A stretch of 64,000 nucleotides of DNA. Source: Crotalaria pallida. Its lineage: Eukaryota > Streptophyta > Magnoliopsida > Fabales > Fabaceae. Shown here one piece after another: positions 31,888 through 42,732 of the stretch. The stretch is taken from the NCBI GenBank assembly GCA_037953625.1, contig CM075652.1, positions 19,938,501-20,002,500 of the forward strand. Reading direction: 5' to 3'. The first letter of the stretch is position 1. Each line of letters begins with the position of its first letter. The notes under the pieces were generated by a model. The model was given only the letters and a program-made list of their open reading frames with translations, did no database searches and was not told the origin of the DNA. Made by a program: the position numbers and the translations under genes.

Positions 31888-32229
31888 GTGTTCCCAGAAC
31901 ACTAACATACGTTCCCAGAACGTATAGCAAACCATACTTGGAATATAAAGAAGCACCACTCCCAGAGTGTGCATCATGTTCCCAGAACGTATAGCAAACC
32001 ATACTTGGAATATAAACAAGCACCACTCCCAGAGTGTGCATCACGTTCCCAGAACGCATCAAAGAAACCATGTCCCAGACACTGGCCACATTCCCAGAAT
32101 GTGTCATCAAGTAGGTTGCACACTAATGTGTTCCCATAAAACATCAAAGAAACCATGTCCCAGACACTGGCCACATTCTCAGAATGTGTCATCAAGTAGG
32201 TTGCATCAATTTGGTACTCCCAGAGTACC
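31888..32229. repeat. Array of CCCAG-core mini-hairpins in LTR A'
   Basis: Same design as in LTR B. Examples are GTGTTCCCAGAACAC (31888), TACGTTCCCAGAACGTA (31908), CACTCCCAGAGTG (31957), CGTTCCCAGAACG (32044), TGTCCCAGACA (32071), CACATTCCCAGAATGTG (32087), CACATTCTCAGAATGTG (32172) and GGTACTCCCAGAGTACC (32213). The block also includes tandem duplications of 67 bp (from 31911, 31978 and 32045) and about 85 bp (from 32057 and 32142). Confidence 0.85.
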
Positions 32230-32519
32230 CTCCTCACGTTCCCAGAACATGACAAACGATCCTTGCCAACCTATTTCATCACCTTTCACCATGCATGAAT
32301 ACACACATAATTATTAAGGTTGGTCTTTCCATTAATTCCATTATTATGACTTAGAAAACACAACTTTTGAATGGTATCTTGAGGTATAACTTTACTCATA
32401 AAATTCACCCTTGAATTTAAGTTAAACATATGCTCATAGACCTGGATTGAAAGAATATAACCATTGGTATTAACAATCCTTACTCAAAAACTTAACTTTT
32501 ATTTTTAAGTCTCAGGTAC

Positions 32520-34010
32520 TAACCGGTTACATCATAACCTAACCGGTTAGAATTACAGACCTGAACTTAAAACCACTGATTTTCAAAGAATCTTTTCTTG
32601 AATTCTCTACTCAATCCAATAACAGGGTCTTAGCATAACAGACTACCTCAAGTTCAACACATATTATCATTCAAAAGATCTAAGTCATAATCCAATTTCA
32701 TTTATGCATAATTTCCTCTTGAAATTATCATTTAATATTAAGGTATTAACTCATCACCTCCAATCTAAACCAAACAGTGCTCAATCACATAGTTTCAGAT
32801 TAGTTTTTATATGAAATTCTAGCTTAAACTTGAGTATAAATGGTATGAACACTTGGCCAATTTCAGAAACCTTTTTCTTTTGAAAACTGATAGTATTTAA
32901 CCGGTTACAGCTTCAGACTAACCGGTTAGATTATGCAGAAAATACACTGAAAAGTGGGATTTTGCATACCATTCTTTCCAATACTCAAATTTAACCTATT
33001 TTCACCATTAACCAAAGTTTAATACCTTAAAGTACATGTGTTTAAACACTTAAACATATCACAAATTCATGCAATCAAAATCATCATGCACCAAAAGTGC
33101 ATAAATCACATATTTCACAACTTAATGCATCAATTCACATAATATCCAAATAAGTCATGAAATTGTCATCACAATAGGTTGCATGCATCATATTATAATT
33201 GCTCAAAATCATAAATGAGCTAAAGTTGGCCTCCAAGCCATTAAACTAATTCAAACTATGCCCTTAGAGTCTTCTTGGTGACTCATTCTATTTACCAAAC
33301 ATGTTTATTCTCACTCTAGCAAATAGTAAGCTTCCCCCTTACCTCTAAGTTGTGCTTGATGAGTTTAATCACTGGAATTTGCAAGATCTCCCCAGAATCC
33401 AAAATCTCTATTTTCAGCCAACAATAGGTTCGACAGGGTCCAAAAACTATAAGATTTGACACATGAAATGGACAAACAAATTGGGGAAAACCATCAATAC
33501 TCACTCTATGCAACATGCACTAAAGATTTGAACAGATTTGAGACTCAAAAAGTGTGTATACTTACTCAAATCGAAGCTTGAAGTAAGCTCCAGAAATTCA
33601 GAATCAGTGTTGACAGCTTCAACACCCTTACTTTGCAAGCTTCGTTCTCTCGATTCAGGGACTCTCAACTCACGATTTTTAAGTCAATACAAAGCCCTTG
33701 ATTTAAGCTTTGTAGAGGTGTATCACTCACACTCTAACTCACAAGGACAAGAGAGAATCGAAGGAATGAATTCAGGAACCCTAAAACAAAACAGAATTTC
33801 AACTTAGAGCAAAAATGGGTTTCATTTCATCAACACAAGGCTATATATAGCAAAATCAGAGTTCCATGCATGTTGACACGTCTTTCCCCACTAAGATTAA
33901 GATGATTTCGTGGCGAATTCTGGGTTAAAACACGTGATTACTCATCAAACGCACTAACCCGGTTTCTGAGTTCATCGTGTAACCGGTTACAGAGCCCTTC
34001 TAACCGGTTA
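32520..34010. repeat. Paired TAACCGGTTA palindromes in LTR A'
   Basis: Pairs start at 32520/32540, 32898/32919 and 33980/34001, with distances of 20, 21 and 21 bp. The last pair is 135-165 bp upstream (minus sense) of the TATA-like CTATATATAG at 33841-33850. Confidence 0.88.
33841..33850 (-). promoter_or_regulatory. Putative TATA box of LTR A'
   Basis: CTATATATAG is self-complementary, so orientation comes from the LTR. It lies about 430 bp inside the LTR start and aligns with TATAAATAG in LTR A. Confidence 0.45.
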
Positions 34011-34279
34011 CATACTGATAAAACTTCAAAAATTAATAATTTAATTACTATTTCTTCAAAAACCTTTCTAATATTGCAATTAGGTCCCAACCCAAGGACT
34101 AAATTACAATATTCATATTTTTGTACAAAATAACCATATAAAAATATATCTCATATTTTTATATAAAAACACATAATGTACAAAAAGTAAAACTTTCAAA
34201 ACTAATATAAATCAATTATAAAATAACTATTATAACTAATTTCTTTGTTATTTGGGAGAAGAAAATTAGGAGTGTTACA

Positions 34280-34611
34280 CACCTCATCAATTCAAGGAGC
34301 ATCATTATCATTAAACATAATCAACCCTAAGCTTAAACACTAGTTAATTCCACACTTTATACATAATCAAACATAAAAATTAAACACACATATCATTATA
34401 TACTTACTATCATAATTAATCCCTTCCCCTAATTATGAAAAATACCTCCCCTCTTACCTTTGTAGAGAGAGAAAGAGAGAGATAGGAAATTGGGGTTTTT
34501 TAAACCCACTACACCCACTTCAATCTACAAGTCCTTAGCTCCTATTCTCCTTGCTTCCAAGCTCCTTCTACCCTTCTAATTTGATTATTGAGGAAAGAAC
34601 ACTTGATTTGG
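34280..34611 (-). repeat. 3' LTR of gag-only Gypsy element, distal piece
   Basis: This matches 51720-52050 of the 5' LTR of the same element. It is bounded on the left by LTR A', which inserted here, and on the right by the non-autonomous Athila-like element at 34612. It continues at 40033. No gene. Confidence 0.8.
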
Positions 34612-36172
34612 TGATTGGGGTCTAATATGTGATGTTTTTGTACTTTTTTTGCCTCCCTTTTACATAGTAAGTGGCTTGTTTCTTGAGTAAATTGGAATAA
34701 AACAATGGAATTTTGTCTTTATAAGATTTCTAGAACCTTTTGATGTGTTTGGTTTGTTTTCAGGTATTTAAGCTCTTAAAACAATGATTTTTGCAAAGGA
34801 ATGAAGAATGAGAGTTTGGTACTTGATTTGGGAAGAAAAAGAGGAAAAAAATGAAGAAAAGTTGACCGTAGTGCGCCCAGGAGAGGTTAACACTCGCCCA
34901 GGCGAGTGGGGTTTTCATGCTTTAAAAAAGGGGTTCAAAGAGCCAATTTTCTCAGTGGAAAGCTCGCCCAGGCGAGCCTTATTCTCGTCTGGGCGAGCAA
35001 AATGCGAGAAAGTGACATTGTTCGCTGTTTTGATCATAACTTGAGCTACGCTTATCCAAATGAGGCGATCTATATATCATTTTAAAGCTAAGGAAAAGAT
35101 CTACAACTTTTCCAGAAATAGCCTTGCTCAAATTCGTCCATATTGGGGGTCAAAATCAGTGCCGAAGTTGCTGTCAGACACAAATACGGGATTCTAGAAG
35201 GATTTTAATGATAAATTCTATTTGTAGATAAGATTCTTAGAGATTAGTTTATTCTAATAGGATCTTATCATATTATATACAGATTTAGGATTAGTTTTAT
35301 CTTATCACATTAGATTGGAAATTAGGTTAGTTTTTATCTATATAATAATAGGATTCCAAGAAAGGGAGAAGAGACACTCATACAACTCCATAGAATAATA
35401 GTAGATTAGGATTTGAGACTTGGAGAAGGAACAAGGATTGGAGGTTTTTGTGAAGAACACGAAGTTAGCACAAGGATTCATGGTAATTATTTTTATCATG
35501 TTTATTGTGTTTTCTCTTGTAAGTATGAACTAATTCCATCCTTGGGATGTAGGAGTAGATGTATGGAACCTTTTCAATATTTCTAGTAATAAATTAATTT
35601 TGTTTTCCGTTATTGAATTCTGTGTTTGATTATTCTTATTTGTTTCTCATGAAAGAAGTTGTTTCATGACTTTTGAAAATCCTTTATGAATAGATATATG
35701 AATTTAGGATTTAGTCATTTAATCAAACAGTTCAATTGCATAGGCACAGACATGTTTTCTATGAATTGGGTAATTTTATAAAAAGAAGTTTTGACTGAAC
35801 TTAATTAAGGGTTAGGTTTTTAAGGCTCTCTTGAGACATCATTGGGAGATTAATGTCTAAAATACGGAGACGTGCTAAGACATTAGGCGTTTTCTACCTT
35901 TGCAAAACAAATTCAGAATCAAGGAAAATAAATTAATTTGTTATAGAATATTTAGGAACCTGCATCGAAACTACATCCCGCTTTTTCCCTTGTCAAAAAG
36001 TCATTTATTTTAATTTCTGTTTTTATTTACAAAATCATAAATCCTTTGTCTTGTTCACTAAGTAATATTAATTAGGTGGAATTAATTAAATGGTCACTCC
36101 CTTGGGTACGATATTCGGACTTCATTGTCTATATTACTTGTACGATCTGGTACACTTGCCAGAATCCCAACA
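34612..36172 (+). repeat. 5' LTR of non-autonomous Athila-like element
   Basis: 1561 bp, starting TGATTGGGG and ending CCCAACA. It holds two pairs of CGCCCAGGCG-type motifs (34874/34895 and 34965/34986) and a TATA-like TATATAAT at 35339. The 78-codon ORF at 34808-35044 covers the motif cluster and is not thought to be coding. Confidence 0.92.
34874..34995. repeat. Paired CGCCCAGGCG motifs in LTR
   Basis: Four 10-bp motifs are arranged as two pairs 21 bp apart. In the 3' LTR the same four (38734, 38755, 38825, 38846) are better preserved, and the last is CGCCTGGGCG, the exact reverse complement of its partner. Three of the few LTR-LTR differences fall in or beside these motifs. Confidence 0.85.
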
Positions 36173-36178
36173 AGTTTT

Positions 36179-36196
36179 TGGCGCCGCTGCCGGGGA
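36179..36196 (+). other. Primer binding site, tRNA-Asp type
   Basis: TGGCGCCGCTGCCGGGGA lies six bases after the LTR end. It differs by one base from the Athila element PBS at 18554-18571 and supports a shared lineage. Confidence 0.85.
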
Positions 36197-36292
36197 GTGA
36201 TTCTGTTTAAATTAATTTTGGTACTAATTTAATTTTACTTAGTGTAACTTGGGTATATATTTTTATTTTTCTTTATTTTATTATTATGTAAC

Positions 36293-36976
36293 ATGGCTTA
36301 TTCTCATGATGACATAGAAATTTTAAAATTTATTTTGTCGTCACCTATTCCATCCTGTTATGCACAAAATATTGTTGATGAGATTAAAGTTTTTGATGGT
36401 CTTTTAGAGGAGGTGGTACAAAAATTTTCTATTATGAAAGACCAAAGTGTTTCCCTTTCTAAACCCATAGAAAAAGAAGAAATTGTGCATGATGAGATTG
36501 AGGAAGTGAAACAAGATAAATTGAATGATGGAGTGAGTCTAGGGGTTGAATTAAGGTCCACTTTGCATGATGAATTTTCTGCTCTTGCTAAATGTATTGG
36601 ATTGCATGAATATGTGGAACCCTCAAAAAAATTTCCTTCAATTTACCCCTTAATTTTTTATGACTTCCCTGATGATCATGATGATGATAAACCATTGTTC
36701 TCCTTTTTAGCGCCTGAAAAGGCAACTTTGCTAAGTCATGGAGTTTACACTTTCATAGACTCCATGCATGATGAAAAAGACAAGCACCATGTGATGATGC
36801 TTGGAGTGAAAAATGCACCATTTGACCCGGGAGGGTTTAAAACTATTTTTAAACATTTGCTCCAACATCATTCGTGCATATTTCCATGGGATCCAGGAAT
36901 AACTTGTTATTGCTGCATAACATGGAAGTTGAGCTATAGGATTTGGGATCCTGGTGGATTTTCTTCAGTTTTGTAG
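36293..36976 (+). CDS. Orphan ORF of non-autonomous element, 227 aa, function unknown
   Basis: I do not recognise this protein. It is the only sizeable ORF in the element, starting with ATG about 100 bp after the PBS where gag normally begins. The first 100 residues are helical-looking and acidic (VVQKFSIMKDQSVSLSKPIE, then EEIVHDEIEEVKQDK). The middle has DFPDDHDDDKP, and the end is rich in aromatic and Cys residues (CYCCITWKLSYRIWDPGG). DPGG occurs twice, at about residues 183 and 220. No zinc knuckle or capsid signature is seen. It could be a remodelled Gag fragment or a captured host sequence. The frame is intact and the element is young. Confidence 0.5.
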   Translation: MAYSHDDIEILKFILSSPIPSCYAQNIVDEIKVFDGLLEEVVQKFSIMKDQSVSLSKPIEKEEIVHDEIEEVKQDKLNDGVSLGVELRSTLHDEFSALAKCIGLHEYVEPSKKFPSIYPLIFYDFPDDHDDDKPLFSFLAPEKATLLSHGVYTFIDSMHDEKDKHHVMMLGVKNAPFDPGGFKTIFKHLLQHHSCIFPWDPGITCYCCITWKLSYRIWDPGGFSSVL

Positions 36977-38458
36977 TAGTGTAGGATTTAAATTTTTAAT
37001 TAGGAGATTGAATAAAGAGTTTAGAGTTTTCTATATGTAACTGCTAATGGGGTGCTTCTAGCACTATTTTTAGTTGTTCATGTGACATAGATGAATAAGT
37101 TTGGGGGAGTCTCCTCCATGGTGCATCAAGAGAGAATCCTGTGCTACAAAGGGAAGTCTCTAACTCCTTGCTTTTGTTTTTAGTTTTAATTTTTATTTTG
37201 TAGTTTAGGATAGATTTGTTGCTTGAGGACAAACCACATTCTAAGTTTGGGGGTGAGGGTAACAAAATAAAAATTTTCTGATCTTGATTTCTCCCCTGGC
37301 TTTGTGTTGGTTTGTGTCTTGGCATGAGTAGGCACTAATTCTAGGTGTTAGATTTGTCCCTTTGATAGGTGTAAATGCTTGATTGTGATTTTCGACTTGT
37401 TTTACCTAGATACTAAATGGATTTAGCTTTGAAGATTTTTGAAAATTAGTTGTTTGGCAAACTTGTTGTGAATGATTGATTAGTGAATTGACCTTAACCA
37501 GTGAGATTTTGAGCCTATACACTTGAAGGAGTAATGCTTAATGAATATTGTGATGAAACTCCTATTTCTTTCATGAGTGTTGTTCACTTTGGTTGTTTGT
37601 TCTAGAACTTGACTTGTGACCTTTTCAAAATTGACAATTGATTGCATGCATGAACATGATTAAGGCACTTAGGTTTGTGTTTTTGTGGCCTTCAACAAAT
37701 TTTTGAGACATAATGATCCCTTAGTTGCCCATTTTGAGCTTTGAGATTTAATGATTTTCTTTGGTACCCTACATTAATTGAATTATTCTTGTGAAGTACC
37801 TTTGAAATTGTGAATGAGCAATTAAGTGGAATGTTAGAAATTGGTGGAAGTGTAAGTGCTGAAAATTTGATGTTTCTATTTCTCTTAAAAAAAAAGAGCA
37901 TAATAAAAATGTGCTGAAAAAGTGAAAAAAAAAGAAGAGAATAGGAAAAAAAAAAGAAAAAGGGAAACAAATGAGCTGAGTTGTGTGTAGGTAACCACTT
38001 TCATTGCTCATTTCATGAGTCAAAAGGGAAGATTCGTGATTTTATTAAAATAAGCCCTTTGTGTTATCCTTTGCTTCTTTTATCCCACCTGACGCTTTTA
38101 GCCATGACCCCGTTACAACCAAATAAAGACCTTATGATTTGTGCATGTTTTCAATAAATTCAGTGGAGATGTAGGTCGATAATCAAGCTTATGGTAACAT
38201 ACTTTCATTGTTTGAACTTGAGTGAATTGGTAATTATTACCCATACACATGAGAGATATTGAGAGGTGGTGTGGTCACTAATCTTTTGCTCACTTTGAGT
38301 TTGTTTTTCAACTAGTTTTCATTGCGGTGATTTGCTAGTGAAGAAAGGTATCTTGGGTAGGCGAGTTGGAATTTATGGTTAGGTTGCTATACCTTGAGAG
38401 GGGAGAATCTTAGGCTCTGAATTTTTGTTTTACTTTTGCCTGGGACATGCAAAATGCG
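36977..38458 (+). other. 3' region of non-autonomous element, non-coding
   Basis: About 1.5 kb with no plausible gene. It contains a G-rich PPT-like stretch (AAGTTTGGGGGTGAGGG) near 37241, and A-rich tracts near 37888-37970 beside short phrases also seen in the Athila 3' region. Confidence 0.6.
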
Positions 38459-38471
38459 AAGTTTGGGGGTG
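38459..38471 (+). other. Polypurine tract of non-autonomous element
   Basis: AAGTTTGGGGGTG directly precedes the 3' LTR start at 38472, the expected PPT position. Confidence 0.75.
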
Positions 38472-40032
38472 TGATTGGGGTCTAATATGTGATGTTTTTG
38501 TACTTTTTTTGCCTCCCTTTTACATAGTAAGTGGCTTGTTTCTTGAGTAAATTGGAATAAAACAATGGAATTTTGTCTTTATAAGATTTCTAGAACCTTT
38601 TGATGTGTTTGGTTTGTTTTCAGGTATTTAAGCTCTTAAAACAATGATTTTTGCAAAGGAATGAAGAATGAGAGTTTGGTACTTGATTTGGGAAGAAAAA
38701 GAGGAAAAAAATGAAGAAAAGTTGACCGTAGTGCGCCCAGGCGAGGTTAACACTCGCCCAGGCGAGTGGGGTTTTCATGCTTTAAAAAAGGGGTTCAAAG
38801 AGCCAATTTTCTCAGTGGAAAACTCGCCCAGGCGAGCCTTATTCTCGCCTGGGCGAGCAAAATGCGAGAAAGTGACACTGTTCGCTGTTTTGATCATAAC
38901 TTGAGCTACGCTTATCCAAATGAGGCGATCTATATATCATTTTAAAGCTAAGGAAAAGATCTACAACTTTTCCAGAAATAGCCTTGCTCAAATTCGTCCA
39001 TATTGGGGGTCAAAATCAGTGCCGAAGTTGCTGTCAGACACAAATACGGGATTCTAGAAGGATTTTAATGATAAATTCTATTTGTAGATAAGATTCTTAG
39101 AGATTAGTTTATTCTAATAGGATCTTATCATATTATATTCAGATTTAGGATTAGTTTTATCTTATCACATTAGATTGGAAATTAGGTTAGTTTTTATCTA
39201 TATAATAATAGGATTCCAAGAAAGGGAGAAGAGACACTCATACAACTCCATAGAATAATAGTAGATTAGGATTTGAGACTTGGAGAAGGAACAAGGATTG
39301 GAGGTTTTTGTGAAGAACACGAAGTTAGCACAAGGATTCATGGTAATTATTTTTATCATGTTTATTGTGTTTTCTCTTGTAAGTATGAACTAATTCCATC
39401 CTTGGGATGTAGGAGTAGATGTATGGAACCTTTTCAATATTTCTAGTAATAAATTAATTTTGTTTTCCGTTATTGAATTCTGTGTTTGATTATTCTTATT
39501 TGTTTCTCATGAAAGAAGCTGTTTCATGACTTTTGAAAATCCTTTATGAATAGATATATGAATTTAGGATTTAGTCATTTAATCAAACAGTTCAATTGCA
39601 TAGGCACAGACATGTTTTCTATGAATTGGGTAATTTTATAAAAAGAAGTTTTGACTGAACTTAATTAAGGGTTAGGTTTTTAAGGCTCTCTTGAGACATC
39701 ATTGGGAGATTAATGTCTAAAATACGGAGACGTGCTAAGACATTAGGCGTTTTCTACCTTTGCAAAACAAATTCAGAATCAAGGAAAATAAATTAATTTG
39801 TTATAGAATATTTAGAAACCTGCATCGAAACTACATCCCGCTTTTTCCCTTGTCAAAAAGTCATTTATTTTAATTTCTGTTTTTATTTACAAAATCATAA
39901 ATCCTTTGTCTTGTTCACTAAGTAATATTAATTAGGTGGAATTAATTAAATGGTCACTCCCTTGGGTACGATATTCGGACTTCATTGTCTATATTACTTG
40001 TACGATCTGGTACACTTGCCAGAATCCCAACA
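38472..40032 (+). repeat. 3' LTR of non-autonomous Athila-like element
   Basis: 1561 bp, the same length as the 5' LTR, with about seven substitutions. It is followed by TTTGG, the second target duplication copy. Confidence 0.92.
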
Positions 40033-40084
40033 TTTGGGGGTTTAGGGTTCGTGAGGGATTGGTGGGTTTGAGAGATGAGAGAGA

Positions 40085-40092
40085 GATTTATA
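40085..40092 (-). promoter_or_regulatory. Putative TATA box of gag-only Gypsy LTR
   Basis: The minus strand reads TATAAATC, about 200 bp downstream (minus sense) of the nearest palindrome pair. In the other LTR the same site reads CATAAATC, a likely decay. Confidence 0.4.
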
Positions 40093-40287
40093 GAGGTTTA
40101 ATGAAAGAGAATCTTGAATTTGCGATGGAGAATGAATTTGGGACGATGATTTGTGGTGCTTTTGGGTTAATCTTTGATGATTGAATTCTACGGTTTATGT
40201 TGGGGGAAAATCGTGCAAGAGAGAAGGAGAGAAAGAATGATCGATTGGGTTGATTAAAACACGTTTTTAAGCCTGTCCTGCAGTGGT

Positions 40288-40437
40288 TAATCGATTAACT
40301 GGGTGGTTAATCGATTAACCAGTGTAATTGTTGGCCAAATCAGCTGTCAGGCATTAATCGATTAATCTCAGGCTTAATCGATTAAGTCATGTGCATGACT
40401 CAGGTCCTAATCGATTAACTCAAGGTTTAATCGATTA
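40288..40437. repeat. Three TAATCGATTA pairs, all 20 bp apart
   Basis: Pairs start at 40288/40308, 40355/40375 and 40408/40428. Every distance is exactly 20 bp although the sequence between the two members differs in each pair. Confidence 0.92.
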
Positions 40438-40735
40438 ACTGGTTTAGTCCACCATTTCTTTGCACTTCAAAGTGTCATTACTTCTTCGTTAACCGTCGGA
40501 TCTTGCTCAAATTTGAAAGCAAGCTTCCTAATAAGTCCAAATTCATATCCAACGGTGGAATTTGGGTTTAAAAATATAGAACTTCTATTTCTAATTTCCG
40601 AAAGTCCTATGCTCTTAATTCTTAAATAACCCTTCTAAACCACGAGTTTAACCTAACATATTCCTTTTTCTACACTCTAAACCTATTACCACTAACTAAG
40701 GCACATAGCTATTGTATAAAATCGGGGATGTTACA

Positions 40736-40752
40736 ATACTCCCCCACTTATA
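40736..40752 (-). other. Polypurine tract of gag-only Gypsy element
   Basis: The minus strand reads AAGTGGGGGAGTAT just before the LTR start TGTAACATCCCC at 40735, fixing this as the 3' LTR of a minus-strand element. Confidence 0.85.
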
Positions 40753-40753
40753 T

Positions 40754-40773
40754 GAATTTCGTCCCCGAAATTC
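40754..40773. other. 8-bp stem, 4-nt loop hairpin beside the PPT
   Basis: GAATTTCG and CGAAATTC are perfect arms around TCCC. A hairpin with different arms but near-identical loop (ATTTCTCG, TCCT, CGAGAAAT) occupies the same place beside the PPT of element D at 60629-60648. Confidence 0.75.
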
Positions 40774-42732
40774 GGCTTAACTACAAAAGGAAACTTATGG
40801 AAACTCTAATTGCAAGAAAGAAAGTTTCCTTACTCTTTGGGTATTGCTCTCCCACGAATTTAGGATTGCGTACTACCCAATCACTAATGAAGTCTCTACT
40901 TACGTAGGATTTTCACTAATTACCCATGATTAAACCCTTAGAGGTATAACCCATTACAATACTCACACCCATAGCATAAGAAAATCATACATTCAATCAT
41001 AGCATATTCTAAAGCAACATATAAGTTCAAATTATTAGATGGGAGTATTAGTATAGTAAAAGCAAGGATTCTACAAGAAACAAAAAGCAAAGATTCATTT
41101 GATTTAACCAATAGAAACATATGGTTAAAGAGAAACAAAACATAAGACAAGCATCTCTAGAGAAATTAATGCAGCCAAAATTATAATTCAAGCACAAGTC
41201 AGAGAAAGAACCTAACACATACCAAAACATTCAAAAGATCATTCATCTGAAAAACTCATCCAAGAGTACAATATTAAAATGGAAACACAACATACACAAA
41301 ACACAAGTGAGAAGGTCTACCAATAAACATACTTAAATCGTTTCAAATTAGATTACATTGGAGGTAATCAAAATAAAAGAGTGTGACAAGGGTAAGACTT
41401 AAAAAGATTGGGTGCACGGTGAATGGATAAAACAAAAAGCTAGAGAGAAGAAATGGGTAAGCGGTTGTGATTTGAAATCAATGGTGTGAGTTTTGTGCAA
41501 CCACAATTTTAATACAACATAATTGGAAATTTAGATTACCAACCGATTCACAAAGGTAAAGATATAATACTTATATTATCACGGTTGGTAGGTTTGTAAC
41601 TAAAAGAGATATACATAATACTCAAACTTAAGTAAAATATCCAGAAAAGATTGTTGTGGAGCAACCAAAGAAAAATAGGTTCAATTTTAACAAAACTTTA
41701 CAAGTATAGCGAAAATAAGGTTTGATATCTATATACTTTAGATTACTAAGAGTTTAGAGAAAATACTTCAAAATAGAAATATCAATTTCCTAGTAAAAGT
41801 TTTCTTAAGACAACAATTAGAGTTAAAGAAGATACAGTTTTGTTAATAAAATCATTAGGTGTGCAGATGATAGAAAATAAGGGTTGTTATAGAAGGTAAA
41901 CATAATGATTGTCTTTTGAAAATTAACTTAATAAGAGATTATAATTTGGATAGAAAAATCACATACTAGTATAAACTTCAATCATATATATATACATATG
42001 TACATGAAAATAAATTACCATGCACACAAACATATTTCACCTAAGTACACTATCTGACTAAATGTAGGTCTTAACTTAACTTTGCTAAATAGCCTAACTA
42101 ATTTTTAATTCTCATCCTAAAGGGAAAGGTCTCTTGACGGGACTCTTCTTATGCAGGACTATACCTTATGAGACTTAAGGGTTGCTAATCTTACCTATAG
42201 ACTTAGGGAGGAAACATCATAGATTGGTTTACACCTAATTACCTCCGCTGCGCACTCTGATAAAGAAGTTTGGCACCTATAAGATTTGATTGAACTCAAG
42301 GACTTCGATAATACTATCTGTCAATAAATGTAAATCTCGAGGTGATCAGTCTCGAATCTACATTATATTGAGGATAAAATCATTTTTAGTACTTGAGTTT
42401 CATAACAGGCTTTACATTCTTTGTCACATTTGGAATTAACATACTTAGTCTAAAACTAAGGATCAGAGTCCTTCCCGCTGAGGTAGCAATTCATGCTCTG
42501 GCCCGTTGGGAGTTTTCATTTTCCTTAGTTTCAACTTTCTGTTTACTTCTAAATATGACAAAGTTACCTCTTCGAAAAGAGTTTGGACTCACTCTACTTA
42601 AACCGGAAATGCATCCTTACTAGCTTATACTATATGCCAAAAGATTATGCTGGTATCCTAAGACTTAATCTTTACCACTAGACAATGCATTATGCAAAAG
42701 GTTCAAAACTATCTACTTTACTATTTCTTACC
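40774..42732 (-). other. Non-coding internal region where pol would be expected
   Basis: Nearly 2 kb of AT-rich sequence between gag and PPT. No protease, RT, RNase H or integrase motif could be found on either strand. Only short ORFs occur. The element has therefore lost or never had pol. Confidence 0.65.

Larger units (their letters stand above)
27589..34279 (-). repeat. 5' LTR of chromovirus-like element A', split by LTR B
   Basis: The LTR comprises 27589-28282 and 31872-34279, about 3.1 kb without the insertion. It ends TGTCACACTCC at the PBS side, and its outer end at 34279 is the reverse complement of TGTAACACTCC. Continuity across the insertion is supported by the block around the target site, GGACGTCCATCC, which is uninterrupted in LTR B at 29627-29638. 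It carries TAACCGGTTA pairs, CCCAG-core hairpins and a TATA-like CTATATATAG at 33841. The outer edge inserts into the 3' LTR of the gag-only Gypsy element, seen by comparison with 51720. Confidence 0.78.
34612..40032 (+). mobile_element. Non-autonomous Athila-like LTR retrotransposon with one orphan ORF
   Basis: The element is 5421 bp with two LTRs of exactly 1561 bp, target duplication TTTGG (34607-34611 and 40033-40037), tRNA-Asp-type PBS, PPT, and an internal region of only 2.3 kb. I count about seven LTR differences, so it is young. No gag, PR, RT or IN is present. The 3' region shares an A-rich tract and short similar phrases with the Athila element (for example near 37220 against 25000 and near 38100 against 25930). 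It is probably mobilised by an Athila-lineage partner. Confidence 0.88.
40033..40735 (-). repeat. 3' LTR of gag-only Gypsy element, proximal piece
   Basis: This continues 34280-34611 after removal of the insertion and matches 52055-52697 of the 5' LTR. The outer end reads TGTAACATCCCCG on the minus strand. It holds three palindrome pairs and a TATA-like TATAAATC on the minus strand at 40085-40092. Confidence 0.88.

Noticed and set aside
33538..33807. 89-codon plus-strand ORF in LTR A' with counterparts at 2809 and 31230
   Set aside because: It is opposite to LTR sense and the copies do not preserve a common protein.
34808..35044. 78-codon ORF present in both LTRs of the non-autonomous element (also 38668-38904)
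   Set aside because: It repeats only because LTRs repeat. Its middle is the CGCCCAGGCG motif cluster and it shows no domain.
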